Made by a program: the position numbers and the translations under genes | Shown: in pieces, positions 7,100 to 13,735 of the stretch | Layout: each line of letters begins with the position of its first letter | Position numbering within the stretch: the first letter of the stretch is position 1 | DNA from: an uncultured Bdellovibrionales bacterium | Lineage (GTDB): Bacteria; Bdellovibrionota; Bdellovibrionia; Bdellovibrionales; JAMPXM01 | Length of the DNA stretch: 30,363 nt | Assembly (NCBI GenBank): GCA_937927435.1 | Contig: CALBDW010000005.1 | Coordinates: 1-30,363, forward strand | Reading direction: 5' to 3' | The notes under the pieces: model-generated | What the model saw: the letters and a program-made list of their open reading frames with translations, nothing else | What the model was told of the DNA's origin: nothing | The model's database searches: none

Positions 7100-7879
7100 T
7101 CACCACGTATCCCTGCGACGCCGAAGTTCGGCGAAGACCGCGAGATCGTCGGCGCCGTTCATGTTGAGAGCCTGAGCCGCGCGCGCGGGTTTGAGGAACG
7201 GGTTGACTTCAAGCTCTTCGGCGAGTGTCGGCGCCTGGGCCGGACGGCCGTTTTGCAAGACCCGAAGAGTTTTCTCAAGGCGGGTCTTGATTTTGGCGTT
7301 GGTCGGATCCACCGTGAGCGCGAAGCTCGCATTTCGCTCCGTGTATTCGTGGCCGAAATAGATTCTTGTGTCACCGGGCAAAGAGGAGAGCCGTTTCAGA
7401 CTGGCCCACATTTGCGCGGCGGAACCTTCAAACAAGCGTCCGCAGCCCATCGCGAAGACCGTGTCTCCGACGAATAGGGCTTTGTCGTCCGGCATGTAGA
7501 AAGCGATTTGACCCAAGGTATGGCCGGGAATCGCGAGCACTTCGAATTTCAAGCGGTCAAACTCGAATGTCTCGCCGTCTTTAAGTCCCCGTGCCGCGCC
7601 CGGAACGCGGTTGAGATCGTACTCCGAGCACCAAATCGGAATGTTGAATCTTTCAGCGAGAGCCGTGTTACCGCCGACATGATCCCAGTGATGATGCGTG
7701 TTCAGGATGAGTTTGAGTTCAAGGCTCTCTTTTTCGAGGAATTCGACGACCGATTCCGGCTCGGATGGATCAATAACGAGGGCTGCGCGCGAGCCCTGGC
7801 GATGAATGACGTAAGAAAGATTATCGCGCAAAACGGGGAGAGTGAGGATTTGAGCTTGTGGGCACTGTGTCTGAGTCAT
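7100..7879 (-). CDS. gloB: Hydroxyacylglutathione hydrolase (glyoxalase II)
   Basis: A 259-residue metallo-beta-lactamase-fold thioesterase predicted to split S-lactoylglutathione to lactate and glutathione, completing methylglyoxal detoxification in the cytosol. The binuclear metal site is complete: THHHWDH (H62, H64, D66, H67), PGHT (H120), GDTVFAMGCGRLFEG (D139) and GHEYT (H177). The C-terminal glutathione-binding tail has NPFLK where the family usually has NPFLR. Length matches GloB (about 250). The ATG overlaps the stop of the upstream EamA transporter gene by 4 bases, so translation is coupled. Confidence 0.92.
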   Translation of the reverse strand: MTQTQCPQAQILTLPVLRDNLSYVIHRQGSRAALVIDPSEPESVVEFLEKESLELKLILNTHHHWDHVGGNTALAERFNIPIWCSEYDLNRVPGAARGLKDGETFEFDRLKFEVLAIPGHTLGQIAFYMPDDKALFVGDTVFAMGCGRLFEGSAAQMWASLKRLSSLPGDTRIYFGHEYTERNASFALTVDPTNAKIKTRLEKTLRVLQNGRPAQAPTLAEELEVNPFLKPARAAQALNMNGADDLAVFAELRRRRDTW

Positions 7880-8817
7880 CGTTCCTCAGCTTGTCGAACC
7901 TGAGTTGTAGCGTATGTCGTGCTTTTCCGGCGTTGAATCAAAGCTTGCCGGATCGGCCCCCAGTAGAGAACTAAAACGCTCGCCGAAGTTAGAATGAAGC
8001 CGACGACTCCGTGAGTTGTCAAAGGTTCGTTAAAGAGCCAAATTGCCGCGCCGGCGGCAAGCGCCGGTTCGATAAGTTTAGCGCAACTCATGAAGTTTAC
8101 GCTGAGATGGTTGAGACAATAAGTGAAGATCGCGTGCCCGCCCAGCGTCGGAACGACGGCGAGGGCGAAAAATGTCCACCATGCCGTGGCTGGATGCCCC
8201 GTAAAAGGCGTGCCGACGATCCACATGGTGAGCGCGGCGTAAACTGCAGTTTGTAAATACGCCGCGCTCGCGAACGCCGAGTTGGCGAGCTTTCGCCGGA
8301 CGTGTTTACCCGTCAAAATATAACCGGAGAAAAAGACCGCCGAAAGAACGCTCCAGACATCGCCCCAAATATCACTATGAAGAGCGCTGGGGGCCGCGCT
8401 CATGCTTCCGTTAAAGAGAACGAACACGCCAGCGATTCCAAACAAACAAGCGATGGCGAGCTGAAGGGTTACGCGCTCTTGGAAGAAGATATAGGCTCCC
8501 ATCGCTGTGAAAACGGGGTTAACTGAGTACAATACCATGGCATTGGCGATCGACGTCTCCTGAACCGCGCGGAAGAAAAAATAAAAGTGCAGAAAAAGAA
8601 AGAAGCCGCACAAACCCAGCTGGAGCCAGTCGTGGCGATTCAAGGCACGGAGAGCCGACCGGTTGGCGGGCGCGAAATACGCCCACGGGGCCAAAAGACC
8701 TGTCGCCATCAGAAGCCGCCAAAAACAAATCACGAGGCTGGGAGCTTCAGCGAATCGGATCAGGACCGAGGCCTGCGATTGAAACACCAGAGAGATAAAA
8801 AGCAGAAGTACGTACAT
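7876..8817 (-). CDS. EamA/DMT-family membrane transporter
   Basis: A 313-residue inner-membrane protein with about ten hydrophobic segments in two homologous halves, as in the drug/metabolite transporter superfamily. Recognisable points are the N-terminal LLFISLVFQSQASVLIRFAEAPSLVICFWRL helix pair, FFFRAVQETSIANAMVLYSVNPVFTAMGAYIFFQERVT ending repeat 1, and CLNHLSVNFMSCAKLIEPALAAGAAIWLFNEPLT ending repeat 2, each finishing with the typical E-x-(V/L)-T turn. The substrate is unpredictable; family members export amino acids, nucleotides or metabolites. It precedes gloB with a 4-base ATGA overlap. It is divergent from the first BFD gene, with 80 bases between starts. Confidence 0.88.
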   Translation of the reverse strand: MYVLLLFISLVFQSQASVLIRFAEAPSLVICFWRLLMATGLLAPWAYFAPANRSALRALNRHDWLQLGLCGFFLFLHFYFFFRAVQETSIANAMVLYSVNPVFTAMGAYIFFQERVTLQLAIACLFGIAGVFVLFNGSMSAAPSALHSDIWGDVWSVLSAVFFSGYILTGKHVRRKLANSAFASAAYLQTAVYAALTMWIVGTPFTGHPATAWWTFFALAVVPTLGGHAIFTYCLNHLSVNFMSCAKLIEPALAAGAAIWLFNEPLTTHGVVGFILTSASVLVLYWGPIRQALIQRRKSTTYATTQVRQAEER

Positions 8818-8897
8818 AGACCCTCGGCCAGAATCAAAGTGAAAGTTCCGATGACTGTCAATTGGCGATTGGCGGCGGTCTGTGGGAGAATGGGACT

Positions 8898-9353
8898 ATG
8901 TCTTCCGGTTCGTCCAATGCAAGGCAAACGATCGAAGTCGGCCTTCCGGCGCGCGACCGGCTGAGGCTCGAGATCGCTTTAAAAGATCGGGAGATTTCGG
9001 AGGCGCATCTTGAGGCTGTCGGTTGCCTTGATTTATTGAGGCTTGTCGAGAAGTGGCGGCCGCTTTTTAAGGGGAAGATCGACGAAGTTCCGCTGCCTCA
9101 AGGCCGCGATCATGCGTCGATTCTTATGCGCGAATTGATACTCAAGGCGCAAGGACGCTGGAATTTTCCATATCAAGAAGAAGAACTTTGCCATTGCCGG
9201 GGCATTCCGACGGCCAAAGTGGATGCGGCTATCATTTCCGGATGTCATACATTGGAAGCCATTCGCGCGGCGACATCCGCGAACACTTCGTGCGGCACGT
9301 GCCGTCTCGATGTCGAAAGCGTTCTTGAATACCGTTTGAAGACAGGGGCGTGA
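8898..9353 (+). CDS. BFD-like [2Fe-2S] domain protein with N-terminal extension
   Basis: A 151-residue protein whose C-terminal third is a bacterioferritin-associated-ferredoxin-type [2Fe-2S] domain: CHC (C98, C100), 31 residues, then CGTC (C132, C135), exactly the CxC-x31-CxxC pattern. The N-terminal 90 residues (VGLPARDRLRLEIALKD, then VGCLDLLRLVEKWRP and HASILMRELILKAQGRW) form a separate domain. Its layout recalls the scaffold-plus-BFD arrangement of NifU-type proteins, but I cannot confirm that. I chose the ATG at 8898 over a TTG at 8862 because GGGAG lies about 9 nt before it. The stop is one base from the stop of a convergent second BFD gene. Probable role in iron or Fe-S cluster handling. 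Confidence 0.8.
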   Translation: MSSGSSNARQTIEVGLPARDRLRLEIALKDREISEAHLEAVGCLDLLRLVEKWRPLFKGKIDEVPLPQGRDHASILMRELILKAQGRWNFPYQEEELCHCRGIPTAKVDAAIISGCHTLEAIRAATSANTSCGTCRLDVESVLEYRLKTGA

Positions 9354-9354
9354 T

Positions 9355-9600
9355 TCAGCGCCGTTTACCGCGTTTATCCTCCCGGATGACGGCGGGAAAT
9401 TCGCCGGTGGCCAAGTAATGCTCCAGCATAGGAGCCAGTTTTCGGCGGCAGGAACCTCCGCACGGGCCGACTCCTGCCATCGTGGCGTCGAAGATTTTGT
9501 TCAGTGTATCGGCGCCGTCGCGAATCGCCTGCTCGATCTCGTCGCGCGAGATATTATTGCACTTGCAGATGATTTCCGCGCCTTTGCCTCTCGGTTTCAA
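9355..9600 (-). CDS. Small BFD-like [2Fe-2S]-binding protein
   Basis: An 81-residue stand-alone domain with CKC (C12, C14) and, 32 residues later, PCGGSC (C47, C51). This is the BFD [2Fe-2S] fold, known to form a bacterioferritin-associated ferredoxin that releases stored iron, or an accessory domain in nitrite reductase and NifU. The second pair is CxxxC rather than the usual CxxC, which is odd. A basic tail (DKRGKRR) ends the protein. Its ATG overlaps the stop of nrnA by 4 bases, so the two are translationally coupled; it converges tail-to-tail with the longer BFD gene. Confidence 0.82.
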   Translation of the reverse strand: MKPRGKGAEIICKCNNISRDEIEQAIRDGADTLNKIFDATMAGVGPCGGSCRRKLAPMLEHYLATGEFPAVIREDKRGKRR

Positions 9601-10607
9601 GGTCCTGCACTCCGGTTAATGGGGCTTGTCGGCACCAAGCGCTCAAGCTTTTCCAAGACTTCCCGGCGTAAATTTTCGTAGGTACCCGTCAGATAAGCGC
9701 CTGAAGCGTACTTGTGGCCGCCGCCTCCGAAGCTTTCCGCGACGCTGAGAACTTCCAAGTTCCCCCGGCTTCGAAGGGAGAGTTTGAACTGTTCGGGACC
9801 ATCCTCACGCAATAGCGCGGCCACTTCAACCGATCCGATTTTCATGACGTGATCAATGAGATCGCCGGATTCGTCGCGTTCGAGGTTCCCAGGTATCGAG
9901 TGTTCGGATGCTGGAAAAGGAATGAACGCGACGCGATTGTCGGCCGAGTATTCGACCCGTGCCAGCGAGCGCATGAGGGAGTTCATTTTCGAAACCGTGT
10001 ACGTGGAGAAAAGGTGGTGGTGGACTTCTTCCGGATGGCGCTCGTATTTCAGAAGTTCAGCGGCCATCAGATGCGAGGCCGGGTCGGATTTCACATATCG
10101 GAAAAGATGCGTGTCGAAGACCAGGCTGGTGTAGAGGGCGCGTGCGATCTGCGCATCGAGTTCGACGCCCAGTTTTTTCAAGAGACGGAAACCAAGCTCG
10201 CCGGTGCTGGCGGCTCCGACGGCAACGAGTGAATCGTGAATAGGCTGAGGAGCGTTCGCCAGGATCGGGTGATGGTCAATGAAAAGCGTTTCGATATTCC
10301 GGGTGATGAGCTCAGAATAAAGCGGTTCAACCAAGCGACAGTCATTGGTATCGAGAATGAGGGCGAGGTCAATACCATCGAGGCTGGTTCTTCCGGGCTC
10401 AAAGACCTCGACGGTTCCATCGAGACCCATAAAAGAGTACTTCGCGGAGGGACGGTCGACGTTTACCATCCGAGCCTTTATTCCGAGTTTGCGCAGGCCA
10501 TGAAACAAGGCGGTTTGGGCGCCGAGGCCATCACCATCGGAGTGCCGGTGGGTTGAGAGGATAACGCAGCGAGCCTTTTGCAGCTTTTGTACGATTGAAT
10601 CCAGCAT
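9597..10607 (-). CDS. nrnA: DHH/DHHA1 phosphoesterase, NrnA-like (nanoRNase / pAp phosphatase)
   Basis: A 336-residue phosphoesterase predicted to degrade very short RNAs and/or dephosphorylate pAp. DHH motifs appear in order: STHRHSDGDGLGAQ (D24, D26), LILDTND (D86) and IDHHP (D111-H113); the DHHA1 domain ends with SFGGGGHKYASGA, the RNA-binding glycine loop. Length agrees with NrnA (about 320). The frame is open to an ATG at 10703, which would add 32 polar residues. I chose 10607 because known family members start about ten residues before the first strand; neither start has a strong ribosome site. Downstream is the small BFD gene (4-base overlap). Divergent from greA. Confidence 0.87.
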   Translation of the reverse strand: MLDSIVQKLQKARCVILSTHRHSDGDGLGAQTALFHGLRKLGIKARMVNVDRPSAKYSFMGLDGTVEVFEPGRTSLDGIDLALILDTNDCRLVEPLYSELITRNIETLFIDHHPILANAPQPIHDSLVAVGAASTGELGFRLLKKLGVELDAQIARALYTSLVFDTHLFRYVKSDPASHLMAAELLKYERHPEEVHHHLFSTYTVSKMNSLMRSLARVEYSADNRVAFIPFPASEHSIPGNLERDESGDLIDHVMKIGSVEVAALLREDGPEQFKLSLRSRGNLEVLSVAESFGGGGHKYASGAYLTGTYENLRREVLEKLERLVPTSPINRSAGP

Positions 10608-10691
10608 TTGCGTAAACGAGCATAACTTGCGGGGTGGACGCCGGGAAGTCCGATTCGAAGAAGGGGTTTCGGGCGGAGCGTCGTGCTGGAG

Positions 10692-10720
10692 TTGATGCTC
10701 CATAGAAGGTAGGCTAGACT
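10692..10720 (+). promoter_or_regulatory. Candidate sigma-70 promoter of greA
   Basis: TTGATG (10692-10697) and TAGACT (10715-10720) are separated by exactly 17 bp, each matching the consensus at four of six positions, and lie 38 bases before the greA start. Given the divergent nrnA gene, this is the only credible position for a greA promoter in the gap. Confidence 0.45.
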
Positions 10721-10757
10721 CCCGGGTTTAGCCTTAACATTGAATTTGAGGAAGGAA

Positions 10758-11237
10758 ATGGCGACAGACAAGCTGCCGATCACAGTTCAGGGCAAAGCAA
10801 AATTGGAAGAAGAACTGAAGCGTCTTATTCACGTCGAACGTCCGAACGTGATCAAAGCGATTGAGGAAGCGCGCGCACACGGAGATATCAGCGAAAACGC
10901 CGAGTACGAAGCGGCTAAAGAACGTCAAGCGATGATCGAAGGGCGGATCGGTGAAATCCAGGGCATGCTTGCCGGCGCGGAAGTCATCGACCCGTCGCAG
11001 ATCAAGAGCGATAAAATCGTTTTTGGCGCGACGGTCGAGCTTCTCGATCTCGAAACGGATGAAGAGGTCACTTATCAAATCGTCGGCGTTGATGAGGCCG
11101 ACGTGAAAGAGGGAAAAATCTCCATCCTGTCGCCCTTGGCCCGCAGTCTCATCGGCAAGACCAAAGGCGACGTTGTTCAGGTCAAGAGTCCGAAAGGCGA
11201 AAAGGAATACGAAGTCCTCAATTTTTACTTCCGCTGA
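10758..11237 (+). CDS. greA: Transcription elongation factor GreA
   Basis: A 159-residue factor that enters the RNA polymerase secondary channel and stimulates cleavage of backtracked RNA. The N-terminal coiled coil carries the tip acidic motif ARAHGDISENAEYEAAKERQ (D43, E46), and the C-terminal FKBP-like domain has VFGATVELLDLETDEEVTYQIVG and ILSPLARSLIGKTKGDVV, all standard. E. coli GreA has 158 residues. An in-frame TTG 18 bases upstream is less likely than the ATG at 10758, which has GAGGAAGGAA immediately before it. The AsmA-like gene starts 20 bases after the stop, so the two may share a transcript. Confidence 0.96.
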   Translation: MATDKLPITVQGKAKLEEELKRLIHVERPNVIKAIEEARAHGDISENAEYEAAKERQAMIEGRIGEIQGMLAGAEVIDPSQIKSDKIVFGATVELLDLETDEEVTYQIVGVDEADVKEGKISILSPLARSLIGKTKGDVVQVKSPKGEKEYEVLNFYFR

Positions 11238-11257
11238 GCGTGCATTGAGGAGCACCC

Positions 11258-13312
11258 GTGGTCTCGTCCGGCGCGAAGAAAAAACGATACGTCGACGGCC
11301 ACGCGGGATGGAGATTGTTTCTTTTCGCAGTCATCCTGAGTGCCATCTCCGGTCTCGCGTTTCGCTTGTATTTTAACCCGGCCCGAATCCAAACGTGGGT
11401 TGAGGCAGCGATTATCGAGCAGTCGCCGGCCGCCGAGATCCGTTTCCAGCAGGCGGCGCTGAGACTTTCCCGAGGAGCTTGGCCTTATCTTGCAATTGAA
11501 ATAAGCGGAGTCGAAGTCACGACGTCGCCCGGATGCGGGCTCGGGCCTGGGCTCCAGGTCGAGCGGCTTTGGATTCCGATCAGTTTTTCGAGCGTGTTCA
11601 GCGGCCGGGTCACGATCGGAACGATCGAAGGTGAAGGGGTCGTCGCTGACATCGACGCCCTGAAGGCGCGCTGCCCGAAACCGGCGGAAAACGGGGGCCG
11701 CCCGTTGCTGAAGGAGAGTCTTTCGGAGCAAGCGTCCGCCGGCTCGTCCCAGTCCGCGCGTTGGTGGACTCCGGAGCTCATGGCGGAAGTTCAGAGAACC
11801 GTCAAGGGGCTTCAGCTCACCAAGGTCGAGGTTTTTTTCGAGAAAAAAACAAAAAATCTTTATCTTGGAAATTTACATGTCAGGTCGCATGAGCGTGACG
11901 GGTTTTATTTGAAAAGCGAACTTTCGATTCCGCCCGAGCTGGTTTTCGGTGAACGCTTGCCACTTTTGAGTGTCGAAGCCGACGTCGTTCCGGACTCCGC
12001 CGATGTTAAGATTCGAGCCGGCTTGGACGAGGGCGAATTGACGGCGGTCGCCGCTCTACGTCCCACATCCGACGGCGGGCTTGACGCGAAGATTAACGCT
12101 TCTGTGAGGAACGTTCCGCTTTCGACGCTCGCGCCGCTGGCCGTGCGGTCGGGTATTTTTCATGGCACGTTTCAACCGCGTTTCTTATGGATGAACTGCC
12201 GCGCGGAAATCAGCGGCCCGTTTCAAGGACTTTTGGAGAAAAGCCCGCTTTATTTCGAGGATTGCGAGATTGTCGGGGGCGGGGATTCGCGCATTAAGGT
12301 CGCCAAGGCGACTCGCTTTCCGAACGGCGACTGGGCTCCCGTCCGCTTTGAGATCCGCAATGTCGATATGCGGCGCCTGATGTCGACGTTCGGTTGGCAG
12401 GGTGCCGAAATCGTCTTCGACGATTACGGCCAGCTTTACGGCGAACTCGAAATTCCCGTGAATGGCGAGGGAAAATTTCAGGGAACCATACGGAATTCCA
12501 TCATCCGTTTTTCGAGCCGCAGTCAATTGGCGTTTCAAAAGCTGAAACAGCTGCGGACGACGCTTCATCTGAAGGCCGGCCGTTTGCGCGGAACACTCGA
12601 TGGTTTTGAGTTCGAAGGCGGAAACGCGGACGGCACGATCGACTTCACGCTGATCGACGATCTCAAACGCGGCGAGGCGAGAGCGGTCATTCGGTCTTTG
12701 CGCTTTGATGACACAGTTCAGATTCTTCTCTTCGGCGGTCCGCTCGAATCCGTCGCTGGAAATGCCGAGGCTCTCTTCCGGGATGGGCGTTTGGTTGAGC
12801 TCACAAGTGTTTTGCGTTTGCGCAAACTGGAAGGGCGGGACTTCCGTTTCGACGATGCAGTCGCTAAGACCGAAATGGATCCTACGACGGATGAATTCCG
12901 TTTGCATTTCCAGACTCCGGAACTTCGGGTTTCGAAAAACTCGAAGTTTGCCTCTTCAGCACGCACGCTGTTTTTCAATCATGAGTTCAGCGGTGACTGG
13001 GTTCCGGTGCATGACTTCCGCGTCCGAGCGCGATTCATGAAAGCAGGTGGGCTGCTCTGGGAGCTGCTGCAAGGCAGTCTCGAAGATGGGCATATCCATA
13101 TAGAGTCGGTCGGCCAGTTTACGCGAGACCACCTGGTGACCGGCTGGGTGATGGTCGATTATCCCGCCGTGAGGCGGTTGCGTTGGCGGCTTTCTGGATA
13201 CGTTGAGGCGCCCCTCTTCAGTGATGATTCGGAGGCGCTGATGGAACTCCGGCGCATGCCGGAGATCGACGACAAAGTGCTGGGACTGCCCGAACGAAAA
13301 AAAGCTCTTTAA
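11258..13312 (+). CDS. AsmA-like inner-membrane-anchored envelope protein
   Basis: A 684-residue protein with a single N-terminal membrane anchor (about residues 18-38, RLFLFAVILSAISGLAF) and a long, mostly beta periplasmic part. Family-like features are LRLSRGAWPYLAIEISGVEV and a region near the middle with GEGKFQGTIRNSIIRF and LRTTLHLKAGRLRGTLDGFEFEGG, matching AsmA/TamB-type repeats. Members of this superfamily are thought to bridge the periplasm and carry phospholipid to the outer membrane. The fit is by architecture rather than a decisive motif. GTG start with GAGGAG at 11247-11252, 5 nt before. Its stop is shared (TTAA) with the convergent Cys-rich membrane protein gene. Confidence 0.65.
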   Translation: MVSSGAKKKRYVDGHAGWRLFLFAVILSAISGLAFRLYFNPARIQTWVEAAIIEQSPAAEIRFQQAALRLSRGAWPYLAIEISGVEVTTSPGCGLGPGLQVERLWIPISFSSVFSGRVTIGTIEGEGVVADIDALKARCPKPAENGGRPLLKESLSEQASAGSSQSARWWTPELMAEVQRTVKGLQLTKVEVFFEKKTKNLYLGNLHVRSHERDGFYLKSELSIPPELVFGERLPLLSVEADVVPDSADVKIRAGLDEGELTAVAALRPTSDGGLDAKINASVRNVPLSTLAPLAVRSGIFHGTFQPRFLWMNCRAEISGPFQGLLEKSPLYFEDCEIVGGGDSRIKVAKATRFPNGDWAPVRFEIRNVDMRRLMSTFGWQGAEIVFDDYGQLYGELEIPVNGEGKFQGTIRNSIIRFSSRSQLAFQKLKQLRTTLHLKAGRLRGTLDGFEFEGGNADGTIDFTLIDDLKRGEARAVIRSLRFDDTVQILLFGGPLESVAGNAEALFRDGRLVELTSVLRLRKLEGRDFRFDDAVAKTEMDPTTDEFRLHFQTPELRVSKNSKFASSARTLFFNHEFSGDWVPVHDFRVRARFMKAGGLLWELLQGSLEDGHIHIESVGQFTRDHLVTGWVMVDYPAVRRLRWRLSGYVEAPLFSDDSEALMELRRMPEIDDKVLGLPERKKAL

Positions 13313-13569
13313 TCGTTCACTTCACATTGAGCGGCTGGAGAGGCGGCCAGGCGCTCCGAGCGGTTGCAATCGGCGAGAGGCTCGACCTCGGTCGGGGTAA
13401 TCACGCTTTCCTGATGCAAAACGCGCGACTCTGACGGGTGCGCCGAGGACGATTCAAAAGCGATGCAAAGCGCGACGCCGGCCGCGAAAACGCCTGCGCT
13501 GATAAAGAACGGCAGATACCGATTTCCGGAATGGCAGCCACACAGGCATGCGCAATTTGATCCGGCCAT
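13309..13569 (-). CDS. Small Cys-rich single-pass membrane protein
   Basis: An 86-residue protein of unknown family. The N-terminus has four cysteines on alternate positions followed by His (NCACLCGCH, C6, C8, C10, C12), then a transmembrane segment (about 18-36, LPFFISAGVFAAGVALCIAF), then a soluble Ser/Glu-rich tail with two cysteines. The upstream frame adds eight residues, but GGAG about 8 nt before the ATG at 13567-13569 supports this start. The alternating cysteines would face one side of a strand and could bind a metal or be acylated (inference). Convergent with the AsmA-like gene, sharing TTAA. Confidence 0.65.
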   Translation of the reverse strand: MAGSNCACLCGCHSGNRYLPFFISAGVFAAGVALCIAFESSSAHPSESRVLHQESVITPTEVEPLADCNRSERLAASPAAQCEVND

Positions 13570-13735
13570 GAAAGTCTCCAACTTTAAAGGCACTTTGCGT
13601 TAACCGTTTTCGTTCATTTCAGATCTCGGCGTCAACGGGAATTTCTCATCTCTCGAGCGGCAAACTGCTTCAGAGGTGGACATTGAGGTGGTGTGACCGC
13701 TACGCTTCCAATCGGATTCATTCAAAACGCAAGGC

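Noticed and set aside
10734..11255. 173-codon minus-strand frame opposite greA
   Set aside because: Complete shadow of GreA; no independent support.
12185..12907. 240-codon minus-strand frame inside the AsmA-like gene
   Set aside because: Antisense shadow, low-complexity composition, no ribosome site.
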